Assembly (NCBI GenBank): GCA_921293015.1
Contig: OV121092.1
Location: 8,810,001 to 8,874,000 of the forward strand
Source of the DNA: Phorcus lineatus
Lineage: Eukaryota; Mollusca; Gastropoda; Trochida; Trochidae
Direction of reading: 5' to 3'
DNA: 64,000 nt
Positions 12,428-24,010 of this stretch are shown in pieces. The number at the start of each line of letters is the position of its first letter. Position 1 is the first letter of the stretch. Both the position numbers and the translations under genes were made by a program. The notes beneath the pieces are model-generated. The model had not been told where the DNA came from and made no database searches. It saw only the letters and a program-made list of their open reading frames with translations.

Positions 12428-13376
12428 TGTGTAGTCATATTCGTTTATATTCGTTAGTCATCTTTCGTTCTTTTCCATATGCTGCAGCCACATAATGGAA
12501 TCTCCTACAAGAACTAAAAGACTCTTCTTGCCTAGCATCATTTAAAGCCAGTTTAAAAACCTTTTTCTTCTGTCAAGCCTTTTCTGACAACTGATATTCT
12601 CTATTCATGCGCTTTGAGCATGCTCAAGTTTGGAAACAGCGCAATATAAATGCACTATTATTATTAAACATTGTTCATCAGTGGTATAAATTTACAAGAA
12701 GAACGCATACATATCTTGCAAATTTCCGTGTATACCAGCAAAGCTTGTGATAGATAATTAGTTATAAGATGCAATACAACTTCTAAAGAATTCCTAGTAG
12801 ACTACGTTGCAACTGTCTTTATCTGCTACATTCTTATAAAACCATTCCTTATATCATGTTGTTCATTAGTGGTACCAACTAAGAACGCATAATATCTTGC
12901 AAATAATATCAGAATACGATCAGGAAAAGACTGTAGTGTGTTTTTTCTATGCAAATAATCCTCACTTGAGGCCCCCTTGAATGTTGAATGTGATACCAAT
13001 GGTTTATGAGCACTTGTCAGAAGCTGCCGAAATAAGAGCTTATTTATGGAAGAAAACATCAGAGAAGCAGTACTGTGTAGGTTTGACAAATGGTCAAGGA
13101 GTACAAAAATATTTTTTTAATGATTGTTTGTTAAAAATCCAAAGAATTGTTTATGAGATCTCTGTTATGATAATATGTTTGCATAAAATAATTGATGAAG
13201 TAATATTTCGCATAGTGTTATGTTTTGCGAAATTTTAAAATGAACGAAATTTCCTCTTATCACACGTTTGATCACATATAGATGTGTTTATAAAAATTGT
13301 TTTGGTGAATAATAATCAAATTCGGATTAAACTCGAAAGACTACTGCCAATCAGAGGTCAATGATAAAACATATGG
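12428..13376. other. AT-rich noncoding stretch
   Basis: No supported gene. Overlapping frames on both strands around 12826-13238 have no recognisable domain. Confidence 0.45.
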
Positions 13377-13651
13377 TTGGTTCATCCCAATGTTTCCATC
13401 CCATTCTTGTTAGGTGATCGATTTTTTTTTATACAAAATATTGGGCTTTTTTAAAGGAATTAAAATAGACTGTTGGTTCACCCCAGCGTTTCCATCCGAT
13501 TCTTTGTAAGTGTGGTTGCTTTTAGTGATAACAAAATATTAGGTTTTTGTCTTCAAATAATTAAAATAGTCTGTTGCAATAGCCAAAAACATCTATTTTC
13601 AAACAGAAGAAACACATTTCACACAGGCTACCCCATCGTTTCCAATTGGAC
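13377..13651 (+). repeat. Imperfect tandem duplication, about 96-bp unit
   Basis: Unit 1 (from 13377, TTGGTTCATCCCAATGTTTCC) and unit 2 (from 13473, TTGGTTCACCCCAGCGTTTCC) run in parallel. They share ACAAAATATT and ATTAAAATAG.CTGTT at matching offsets. A partial third unit (CTACCCCATCGTTTCCAA) begins near 13628. Confidence 0.7.
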
Positions 13652-13726
13652 AATGCAACATTGATTTACATCGCCAAATGATATCCTTGTGACAGTTGAA
13701 GGTTTCGTTAACATTCCTGATTAAGC

Positions 13727-13770
13727 CCTGAGTTCTGATTGGATCACTGAAGTTAAACAACGAGACTGCC
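13727..13770 (+). repeat. 5S rRNA-like fragment
   Basis: GGATCACTGAAGTTAAACAA at 13741-13760 closely matches the 5S rRNA internal segment GATCACYGAAGTTAAGCAACG (A-box region). The preceding GAGTTCTGATT also fits the 5S context. The match fades on both sides, with no recognisable GGTNAGTACTTGGATGGG block downstream. It is a relic, either a 5S fragment or the head of a 5S-derived SINE, not a functional gene. Confidence 0.5.
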
Positions 13771-13838
13771 AAATGACAGGATAAAGCAATTATAAGTGTT
13801 CTTATAAATACATTAGACCAGGTATTGGCAATCGTCAT

Positions 13839-16805
13839 GTATGATTAGTACAGTTAACGAAAATCATTAATATCTGAACAACCATTATTTGCTTATCAGT
13901 AAAAGAAACATTTTGTTGCTCTACGGCAAATTCCCTAAATTTTAGTGATTTCGAAGACGAAATAAAAGTAAGGTAGAAAGGAAAAATGAAATGTTAAGAA
14001 ACAACTATTAGTAAAAGGTATAAAACATATTTATCTTAATCAAAGATACAGTAAATATTAGATTTATTCAGTTTATCATTACTTGCATTCCTGAACTATT
14101 TGTCCTAAAAAGGAAGTAAACTGCTCAATGAATTGTTAGTCAAATGTAGAAATAACGGCGAAACCCTTTCAAAACGTCACTCGAAACATTTAAAAGTTGA
14201 TTAAAAATCTTTGTTATATATTCCACAATGACAGTTGTCAAATACCACTTAGTTTAATTGTCTTGAATATTACACATATATTAAACATCTACATATAAAA
14301 GATGGTCAAGGAAGTGCTAAATAAATGAACTTTTTCAATCATCTCAAAGCGTTATCTTTAGGTACATGTTGAAATATGACATCAATGAAAAGAATCAAAG
14401 GTGTTACAACTTCTTCTCTCAAGCAAATAGCTAGTTCAATTTGAGCTTTTTTCTTGAATCGAAATTTCAACTTCTCATTAAAATGCATACATTTCAAAAA
14501 CTAAACTTTTTCCTTGCACAAGACACAAGAGAAATACCACATGTTGACAAAATCGTTTATCAAATAAAAATGCCAAACAAAGAATCAATTTTTTAAAGAA
14601 CAAATCGGTTTGACAATCTTTCATTTGACATTTGCTATGTCAGCATCGTTTATTTTAAGTTTTTCGAACTAACATGTCTCTTAAAATCAATTTATTTGTC
14701 AATTAGGTAAATTTTGTGGTGAAAATGAAACGTGTGGTTACAAAGTTTTGACAAACAATTCTGACTTATCATTGCCAAAGATACAGTCGAGTGATATGTG
14801 AATATCAAAGTTATACTTGCTTATTCAAATGTATAACAGGAATAAATGTATTTTTGAGACGTCTCAGATCCCTTAATAGTGCCGAAATCAATATGAAAGT
14901 ATTCTAAACTTTCTTCTTTTTTACAGCAAGATGCGTTTTTGAAAAACATTACATTTCAATGTTTTATTGATATGACAGGAAAACTAATTTTATATCAAGT
15001 GATTGAACAATTGTGACATTTATCTGAGATCCTCTTAAAGTAGGTGATTAGAGGCCATTATCCAAAACAAAAAACCTTAGTAAATTGTAAGCCAAACTGA
15101 CATATGATTCGCCAGGTAATGCATGTTTAATATTCGACTTTGGTTTATAAACCTGCTTTAACAGGAATGTGACAACCGACAATTATTGTGTCCAGACCAA
15201 TAGACTTAAATTTGATTCTGAGTAAGGGAGATTCCAAATCTATGTGCAAAATAAAAGGATTGGAGAATTTACATGTTAAACACCAATTTAAAAATGTAAT
15301 GGATCTGTAATTAACGTCGTTTTTATGAGTATTTTTTTCATATATTCACATAACATGAGATTTGTTAATGTATCAAGAATGAGTTGATATTGTTTCCAAG
15401 AAAATGAAAACTTAAAATGCTATCAACCTTCATTCTAAAGAAGCAGAACTTGGTTTTTAAAAGAACAAATGAAAACCTTTACGAATTTCGTAACTTTTTA
15501 TCAACTCGATCTCTGCACATCTATTTTTTCATCAATCACAATTACTTCTAAAAGAATTATGCTTTTGATTGATAATAATTTTTGCGTTTCATTCTTTACT
15601 CCACGTCCGATCTCGTTGTCAATGGTTTGTTGGTTAAAAGTGTAAATGTATTTCATCCAAAGAACAATTTCATGATACACCTACACGATTTGATAACCGT
15701 GAAATCAGCTTCCATACAAATTGTTGGGTGGGTAATTGTGGGTAAAGTAAGATTAAAAGTCCCCAAAATAACTTACGTATACGAAAACCTATATACCAAT
15801 ATCAATGATAAAAAAACAAATTCTTAGTGATTCATACTGGTTTGTGTATTGTTTGTGTTTTTTTATTGCATGTTTTTCTTGTAACACAATCAGCCTTGGA
15901 AGCTATGCTGATTCACATCTGCGAGAGGGGTACAAAAGTAAAATAATGTCTTCTATTGAATATGTGATTCTATAACAATGTTACTTTTATTCCCTACTTG
16001 TTGGTCGTTAATCGGTAATAAACTGACACTTTAAGGTTATGCTAGTGGTAGATCTTTGTGATAATAGTTATAATGTACTGTTTTACGCTTTGCTAGATGA
16101 GTGAATTACAAGACTTTTTTTTCATTTTGAAATACGAATTATTAAAAATACATTAATGTTGACTTAATTGTTCACGTCATTGACATTTTAATCAAAAGAG
16201 AAAGTTTTTGAAAAAAAGCTTTACGCCAATAGTGAAGGTATAAAGTCGTTGTGAATGTATTTGAAAACAGCACTATTATCAACACATAAATCTACCAAAA
16301 TAAAAATCTATGATATCTTACTTCTACCTTGAGCGCTATGAACGCTTGTAGAGCGAAATGGTTGAACTTATTGTAATGATTATTTTGTTATTTAACGCAG
16401 TATGAAAGCATGTAAAGCAAGGTAATGCTAAACAAGGAAAGTACTTGTGCTCATGTCCATGAATTTGACAAATAATGAGTTATTCTCCTGTACTTACCAA
16501 CATATTTGGCAGGTTGCAATCATGTTGTCTTTTACAATTATATCTGATACTCTTTGGCATAACTCAATTAACCATTAAGAAGTCAATAATCAAAGCTGAT
16601 TGTCATTCTTGAACATTCTGAAAGCATTAAAAAGTCTTGTTTTTGTTATTTTTTTCATGTGGTTCCTTTTTGGATAAAAAAATGAACTTATTCAGATGTA
16701 TGTCTCTGGAATTTATATATTGATCTATATATTCGATAAATTTAGAATAATTCCATCCGGACCAAAAATACGTAAGCAAATAAATGGTTCTGTATAACAT
16801 TTTTG
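13839..16805. other. AT-rich noncoding stretch
   Basis: No supported gene. Frames up to about 80 codons (for example at 15582) show no domain or splice context. Confidence 0.5.
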
Positions 16806-16809
16806 TTTT

Positions 16810-17270
16810 AAGTGATTGGATAATGTATTTTTAAGTGATGGGAGAGTATACATTTAAGTGATTGGAGAATGTATTTTTAAGTGATGGGAGAGTATACATT
16901 TAAGTGATTGGATAATGTATTTTTAAGTGATGGGAGAGTATACATTTAAGTGATTGGAGAATGTTCTTTAAAGTGATGGGAGAGTATACATTTCAGTGAT
17001 AGAAGAATATACATTTAAGTGATAGAAGATTATATACATTTAAGTGATGGGAGAGTATACATTTAAGTGATGGGAGAGTATACATTTAAGTGATGGGAGA
17101 ATTAACTTTTAAGTGATAGGGAGGGTTCATTTAAGTGATTGAAGAGTATACATATAAGTGATTGGGGAGTATACATTCAAGTGATTGGGGAGTATACATT
17201 CAAGTGATTGGGGAGTATACATTCAAGTGATGGTAGAATATACATTTTAGTGATGGGGGAGTATAAATAC
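16810..17270 (+). repeat. Minisatellite, about 23-bp unit
   Basis: Roughly twenty head-to-tail copies of a unit close to TTTAAGTGATGGGAGAGTATACA occur here. The AAGTGAT core is nearly invariant. Variants alternate GATGGG/GATTGG and AGAGTATACA/ATAATGTATT. Near the 5' end, two alternating unit types form a higher-order pair (16811-16945). Single-unit homogenised blocks such as AAGTGATTGGGGAGTATACA follow near 17160-17220. Confidence 0.9.
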
Positions 17271-17544
17271 AATCCAGTGCGTGTTATCTAACGAATTTGT
17301 TTTCCATCATTCTGACGGATAATATTTAAATGAAGAAAACAGAGCTGAATTGTTATTGTCTTAATTCAGATTTATTACATAGAATATTATTAAGTAGTAA
17401 TACTGGAGGATATTTCAATTATCAAGATCAATTTTAAATATTTGAAGGTAACAAAAGTAAATGAAGAATGCCTTATGGAACTATTTGCTATTGCGCTAAA
17501 TCAGTGTAGTAGAACATCTCCATTAAAGTAGCCATGCTTTGAGT

Positions 17545-18175
17545 CTTTGCAATATTCCATGTCTGATACGAGGCACCTGGAGACTGATTCCTTACCAAAT
17601 GAAAACATTGCCATTAGTGCAAGATCAGAGAGTATTTCTCCAAGGAGAACTCTCAACATGGAAATCGCACGGTACAAGACTATCTCAAACTAATCCCTTA
17701 CAATCAAGGGACTAGATCACCAGGCCGAATCACAATACTCAAACCTTTAATGCTATTCCTTTGATAGTGTGTTGTAATTTCAGGGTGATATTGTGGTATC
17801 AAACATAAACATGTGACAGGTGATAATCGTAATTCCATGTAAATAAGGACAAACATCCTCAATGATGATACGAAAACAAACAACATATGTGGCTGATAGC
17901 ATTATTAGCATATCCTACTTAAACAATCCTGATTGGTGTTCATGACCCTTTCATGTCTGACTCAACGTGCCAGGGGACTGATTCATTTACGAAATGCAAA
18001 CAGTGCAGTAAGTGCCAAATCAACTAGTATTTCTCTAGGGGGAGACACTCATATTGGAAGACGCATAGTCAAGACTATCACAAGCTAAAGCCTGACGTCA
18101 AGGGCTGAACCGCCATGTTAGATTGTATGACTTAAACCTCACAAATAAATCAGTTGATATTGTTATGTAATTTCA
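17545..18175 (+). repeat. Diverged direct duplication, about 385-bp period
   Basis: The segment 17558-17795 (CATGTCTGATACGAGGCACC, ACTGATTCCTTACCAAATG, AGTATTTCTCCAAGG) recurs in order at about 17952-18175 (CATGTCTGACTCAACGTGCC, ACTGATTCATTTACGAAATG, AGTATTTCTCTAGGG). Both end in a GTAATTTCA word. It has no coding content. Confidence 0.65.
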
Positions 18176-18283
18176 TAACATTGAAATTTTATGCATACTC
18201 TAAGAATTCAGTATGCTTGTAGAAACAGTATTCAAAAAACAAAAACTTCTGTTTCTGGAAACCCTGATTTATTTCTTATTCAA

Positions 18284-18506
18284 TCCTGCTACATGAACGT
18301 TATTCAATCCGCTGATCAAGCTCCTTCCATATCAGGTACATCAGCGTAATTGAATCCACTGATCCAGCTCCTTCCTTATACACGGGTATATGGAAGCAGC
18401 TTGACCAGCGAATTCATTAGGTATATGGAAGGAGCTGGATCAGCGGATTCAGTAGGTAAATGGATGGTGCTGATTCAGCGGATTCAATTACGCTGATGTA
18501 GCAGGA
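18284..18506. repeat. Foldback (palindromic) element
   Basis: The outer arms TCCTGCTACAT (18284-18294) and ATGTAGCAGGA (18496-18506) are perfect inverses. Inside are four units related to GGAAGGAGCTGGATCAGCGG ATTC, two in each orientation, plus GCGTAATTGAATCC against GGATTCAATTACGC. The whole 223 bp can fold on itself. A lone related unit (GGAAGGAGCTGAGCGGATTC) occurs near 54640, so the family is dispersed. It is probably a MITE-like element. Confidence 0.75.
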
Positions 18507-19576
18507 TGTTCTTATTCATATTGCTATTCTTTATTCTGTTATATAAATTCAAATCCTAATAATTTTGTGGTACATGTACTTGACAATGTTAGCAGCTTGT
18601 ACTTAATTGTACCTTATGGATTTCCTAAAATGTTATATTAGTTTATAATACTTTTCGAAAATACACAGCAAACAAAAATTGAATATTCTTCAAACGAATA
18701 TAAATTAAAGCTTTGATACAATTGGGAGAGAAAAATTTAATTTCCGACTTCTTTGCTTGCTCTCCTTTTAGATGATAAATGGCTTACTATCAATGAGAAC
18801 AGAACGATTGCTTGTACAAAACAAGATCGATATAAGGCTTTTGAGAAAACAACAACTCACGTTTATAATGTAATAGCCAACTCAAGAATGATACACACTT
18901 ACCTTGAATTAGAAAGTTGCCAGACACTGTTTTAACTAAATATAGGTTTTGACAAAATTCTCTTAAAGGTAGAAATTATTTTTCTGAAAGTCTCATAAAG
19001 TCGGCTATCAGTTACGACTGACTGCATTTTGCATATGAATTATTTATAACGGATATATCAATATAAAGTTATTTTTGTAAATTGGATTCACTAAGAAGAA
19101 ACGAACCTCGCATCTTAAATAAAATATTGATTAAGGATTCCATTGGAGTCGAATACTGATATTGGTTTATACTCCCAAGATACAGCAGACAGCAAAAAAG
19201 GCAGATCAGAACAAGATTAACTCCATGATCGAGGAAATTAAGGTGTTACAGTTAATTCCTTCCCTTGGACATGACAGAAAAACACGTTACGTCATCATCC
19301 TCGACGGAAATCTCCACTTCTTGAACAGCGAGATACTATGGTGAGTACTGAATCATGTAAAAATAATTTATTGGAGCGATTCGATTATAGTGGTGATAGA
19401 TTCAAACATTTTAGGAAACTTTTAAATTGATATTTTGAATGAAATCAAGCAACTGTTGAGATACCCATATCTGGATACGATTTTTTAAAAATACCATAGA
19501 GTAAAGTTCGGACATGTCTCGTGATACCCCGATATTCTTAATCGAATGCCCTGGTTTTTTGCTGGTTATCTAAACA
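18507..19576. other. AT-rich noncoding stretch
   Basis: No supported gene. Short frames at 18753 and 19162 show no domain. Confidence 0.45.
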
Positions 19577-20000
19577 GATCACTGAGTTGTTGCAAAAATA
19601 AGCTCAAGGAAATGTTAAGAATATACAAAAAGACGACATCCGTGTATGCACCAGACCGTGTCTCATACTATTGACATGAGCTGTATCTTTTAACAGATCA
19701 CTGAGCTATGACGAAGCTGAACTACAAGGAAATGGCAGGATAATCCTAAAAAGCCACATTAGTTTACGTACCAGACCATGTTTCCCAATATTGACAAGAC
19801 GCTTACATTACATGACAGCTGTGAGAGAGCAATCATTCTTACTTTCAGCTTATCTCCTGATTTCCTTTTTTATACAAATTTCCCTGGAAGGTTGACCGAG
19901 TTTTAACAAAGAGCAAGATAAAGGTAAAATCACAGCATTGAGACCAGGAAACAATATTTGGTTCGGACCAAACTCCAAATCTCCAGGTATTGACAACGAC
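19577..20000 (+). repeat. Degenerate tandem repeats, about 120-bp unit
   Basis: GATCACTGAG...CAAGGAAATG...CACCAGACCGTGTCTC...TATTGACATGAG (from 19577) recurs at 19696 as GATCACTGAG...CAAGGAAATG...ACCAGACCATGTTTCCC...TATTGACAAGAC. A more diverged third unit, with GACCGAGTTTTAACAAAGAG and GTATTGACAACGAC, lies at about 19893-19998. Confidence 0.6.
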
Positions 20001-23000
20001 AAATCCTTTTTCTGATCGGTTTATTGAGCTGACCTAGCACATAGAAATGCATCCATCTGACAGTTTAGTTTTGTTCTCATATTTAATAATAAAATCGTTA
20101 TATAAATTATATAAACTAATTAACTTCCTCATAAATACTGTTTTTCAGAAATTATTCCAAATTTTATAAAATTCACATTTAAAGAGGCAGTTGCACGTTT
20201 TTCGAAAATTTCTTCAAATTCTCCCAATAACCATTACTTTATGCCAAAATGCATTATCTTCAAAGGGTCATATCATTTGTCAACCTGGTTACTCGTAGCC
20301 GTCGAAGATGTGATCACGTTATAAGCAAAAAGAGCTGGTGGCCATTTTTCTTTATGCAACTTTTAATTAAATGTATTTGCATACTTTTACTGAACATGGT
20401 ATGTTCATTTTAAAATTGTTTCTTTGATTAAGAAATTGTCATGCATTTGGTTATATTATTTTCGTTTTCCTTTCATGGCTTAGGGTTTCCCAGCTACATA
20501 CTATAAATGCTATTGATTAATGAAAGTGTCACCAAGCATACATTGTTTAAATGCAAGGAGTTCACAAGTTTCATAAAAATATTAATAACTTTCCAGTCAT
20601 TAAGTAATCTCTGAAGTGTGGCAACCTCCGTTTGCAGGATGTGGCCTTTTAATCATTGTTTGCAGATGTCCTATTTTTTGGCTATGATTTAAGGCAACAG
20701 CAAATGTTGGGTCATTCGGTTTTTTAGTCTTACTTGTGTTATGCGTCTCATGATTTGCATGTGTATTTGCTGTTCTGTAATTTCTCTTTACAATATGTCA
20801 CCATATTTTAATTTGGAATATTTTATAAACGAATGCTCTTTTTGTTGTGGCCGTGAATTATCTCTAGAATAAATGAGAATAAAGGCTGCAGATGTGAATT
20901 TAACTCGTTTATTCCATAGGAATAACTCGTAGATATATGACACTCTGTAACACAATCGTAAAATAATAAGTACAAAAGATCACTAAAGATTTCATCAATA
21001 CACAAAGTGTGAGAGGACTCAGGGTCCACACAGATGACGGATCAGGATGCTTGGATCTTTGACTTCGATTCACACAGGTGTTAAGCTAAGAAGAGTTCAT
21101 AAATGCCCTTTTAACCCTTTTCTATATCATTTCATGCTTGTGACCTTTATCATTACATGTTACATCATATGCACAAATTCATCGAACGGTCAGAAGAGGA
21201 AGTGCGTATATGGTAATGTGGCTCTTCTATCTGCTACCTTATCACATAGGGGCGATTGTAAAACAGAAGTAATAAATCAACCATCGCTTTAGTAAGCACT
21301 CATTTAAATCGCCCCTATGATTTCATCTGACGATTGAATTAATCATTACGCCGAACTGTTTTCAGAGCAATGGATGAAATAGGGATTACTGTCGTGGTTG
21401 TGCACGAAATGTCATGCTAAAATAGGACATTCAATCGATTTGAATTGAACTCTGTCGACATCCGGTATCGATGTATTGCAGCTGAAGTCACATCAAGTTA
21501 AAAATAAATCATTATTCACTCCAGTTTTTCTTCATTTTCGGTTTGGTATGTTTTTTAATTATCGCTTGGTAATTGATGCTCGCCAGTAGCTGTGCATTGT
21601 AGGACATTGATAGCATAAGATCATTGATATTGTTTTCCATAAACAACCTTAATAATAGGGGTGGTTCACAGGGCACTACTGCGATCAATAGTCTATTGAT
21701 GCCTACTATTGCGATAGCTATGTTGTTCATGTTCATGGTTCATCAATGAATGAAATAAAGCAGTTAAAAATAAAGTGTTTAAGGGTCTTTGAGATTTTGA
21801 AGCCGGCCTCAAGTTCTGAAAGCATATAACAGTAAGAATAATTCTTTTCCACTTGAATTATCCAGCTTTTAAGGGATATGTCCCAGCATTTGTCAAATAA
21901 AAAAGCAGTAGTTGTTTCCTGTCAACGAATTTTACTATATCCATATAAACATCTCAGTTGGCTTAACTATCAAACTATCTACTGATAGCCATGTTTTCAA
22001 TACTATCGGTAGTGTTTTTAAGAATTACTGGATAAAGTACTATCGGCCTAGCAACCATCGTGATAGTCCATAAGTCGATAGTTCGATATATCGTTCAAAC
22101 CCGAACTGAACAAGGAGCAAGATATTGTTATGAATCAACAATGATTAGCTAGGGCTATTTAAAAAATCCTTAAATGACAAGACAGTTACATTTCTTTAAT
22201 TTTCTCTGCATTTGCGAAGGATAGTTTTCTTTGTGGTTCAGGGTTGTCTCACTGTGAATATTGCATTTTAAGACATTGATTCGATTGGAATAACGCTCAA
22301 GGAAACTATAGGAGACATTACATCGATATTTTTCATTTTGATCGGAGAACACATTCATTTCCACTTTACTATTTTCTTAAAGATCCGAGGACCGTTATGC
22401 TATCAGTAACCTATCAACATGCTATCAACTATTTCAGAGGACGATAACTCTTCTTTAAGCACAACAGTATAGACACCTTCATTACCCAAGGCTCCACAAT
22501 TACATGCTAACATTGTCATATGGGGGCTTTTCAAATACTAGAAATTTATGTTACTTAGTTGGTGAAAAGGGATACGCTATTAACGATCAAGTCTAAAGAG
22601 AAAAACACATGGCCCAGGTTCTTATAAAAAAAATCATCCCAAGGTTATAACACCTCTAAAGCGAAATATAATGTTATTACCGGCAGTGAATAAAGGACTA
22701 TTATTGAAAGGAGTATTGAATTGATGGGATGTGGTTGGATATCATTTTCGACAGAACATGAGTTAATATTTACTATTGTCATATTGTTGCGAATCAAATT
22801 GCATTTTGTAGAAATGTTTGCAGGAATGGTTTGACAAGAGCCAAAGTGAATGTTGAACAAGAAGTGTTATGTCTGAAGAATGTATGCACTTATGAATAAA
22901 AGTTGCCCTATCATTAACTTTCACAGTGTTACGTTGTCTTTTATTTAATTAATCAAATGGATTATTTCCCAGTTACACGCAGTTAATTTCGAAAACAATG

Positions 23001-23395
23001 TCACATAGATATCAAACATAGTATAAGTAAAAAATAAATATTTACAGATCGATCATCAATCTTGTCAGCTTTTAATTTTTTTTCAGCAATTCTTTGCTGA
23101 TTTAATGACAGAGTGGAAAGTAATCCTGTGATGATTATGATTTGAATAATAAGACCATAGTACCATGATGAGTTCCTGTTGAAGTAATGGTTCCCGAAGG
23201 TCAAGATACACTGATATTTGTACACTGACACAACTTCTTGCAATCAATCACTAAGCTCACAAGGATGTAAACACTGGTATGGCTTCATATCAGTTTTACG
23301 TACTCCGCCTACTAATTTATTCATATATTTACATGTATAAGTTTTTGAATAACTTAAGATCTTTCAATGATGATCTAATGTATGGAAATGGACTA
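20001..23395. other. AT-rich noncoding stretch with a CTATCG-rich patch
   Basis: No supported gene. Between about 21650 and 22100 there are many CTATCGRTAG-like words in both orientations (for example CAATAGTCTATTGATG, ACTATCGGTAGT, ATAGTTCGATATATCG). This suggests an old MITE-like element whose ends I cannot place. Confidence 0.4.
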
Positions 23396-23690
23396 CCATT
23401 TTACTCAGTACCTTATGTTGGTGTGGTGGTTCTGGTGTTTCAGTGAACTGGAGAACTATACCAGTCAGGACCTACATGCTCTGGAGCGGTAGGGTCAGCA
23501 GTATAGAAAACAGAACAAATTTTACTCGTTCTGAAAGCTACTGTCATACTCTCACTTTGCCTTTCTGTTCCCTAAAGCTATCGTTCCCTTTGGTTATCGT
23601 TCCCTTTTTCCCCACTGCACTTTCTTTCGGAAGATATCCATCCAGGTGTTTCATAACTGAATTAATGCTGAATGCAGGTAAAACCAGATC
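23396..23690 (+). mobile_element. SINE-like retroposon, copy 3 (diverged)
   Basis: It follows the order of the copies at 1669 and 6452: ACTCAGTACCTTATGTTGGTG, GTGTTTCAGTGAACT, CCTACATGCTC, GTAGGGTCA, CTCTCACTTTGCCTTTC and CCAGGTGTTTCATAACTGAA. The 3' tail is eroded to GGTAAAACCAG. No convincing target duplication remains, so it is an older insertion. Confidence 0.7.
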
Positions 23691-23749
23691 ATTTTTGTAC
23701 TCATTCTAGAGTGGAAATTAGTCTCAATCATATAGTTAAATGGTGAATA

Positions 23750-24010
23750 TTACTTCTTCGTTTCTTTTATGAATTCACATTCCATAAGGGGTTATATTGG
23801 TTCGCTTCTCTTTGATTTTGCGACTGGAGTGATTGAGGGATGTCCAAACAGAACAGTTATCTGATCCTTTGAAGCACTGCGTACAGAATCGAAGATTTTT
23901 ACAACCTTTGCGTTTTGTTTATATTGACTCGCGGTTGAAACATAGACAAATGAACAAATCAATATCAATATTTACATTTCTGAATTCTGAGATAATGACA
24001 TCTGCAAAGT
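23750..24010 (+). repeat. Dispersed repeat, partner at 55265-55510
   Basis: It shares an ordered set of blocks with the partner: GTGATTGAGGG, CAAACAGAACAGTTATCTG / CAAACCAAACAATTTATCTG, CTTTGAAGCACTG, ACAACCTTTGCGTTTTG / ACAGCCTTTGGCTTTG and ATATTGACT. Neither copy keeps an open frame across the similarity, so it is a noncoding repeat or an old element fragment. Confidence 0.6.

Noticed and set aside
11893..12428. 5-bp direct repeats (AACAT) around the LTR-like copy 1
   Set aside because: They would put the 3' end at a place that disagrees with the second copy and lacks the usual CA end, so I did not use them as target duplications.
21650..22100. Possible hAT-type MITE rich in CTATCGATAG-like words
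   Set aside because: I could not find matching ends or a target duplication, so it is only noted within the noncoding stretch.
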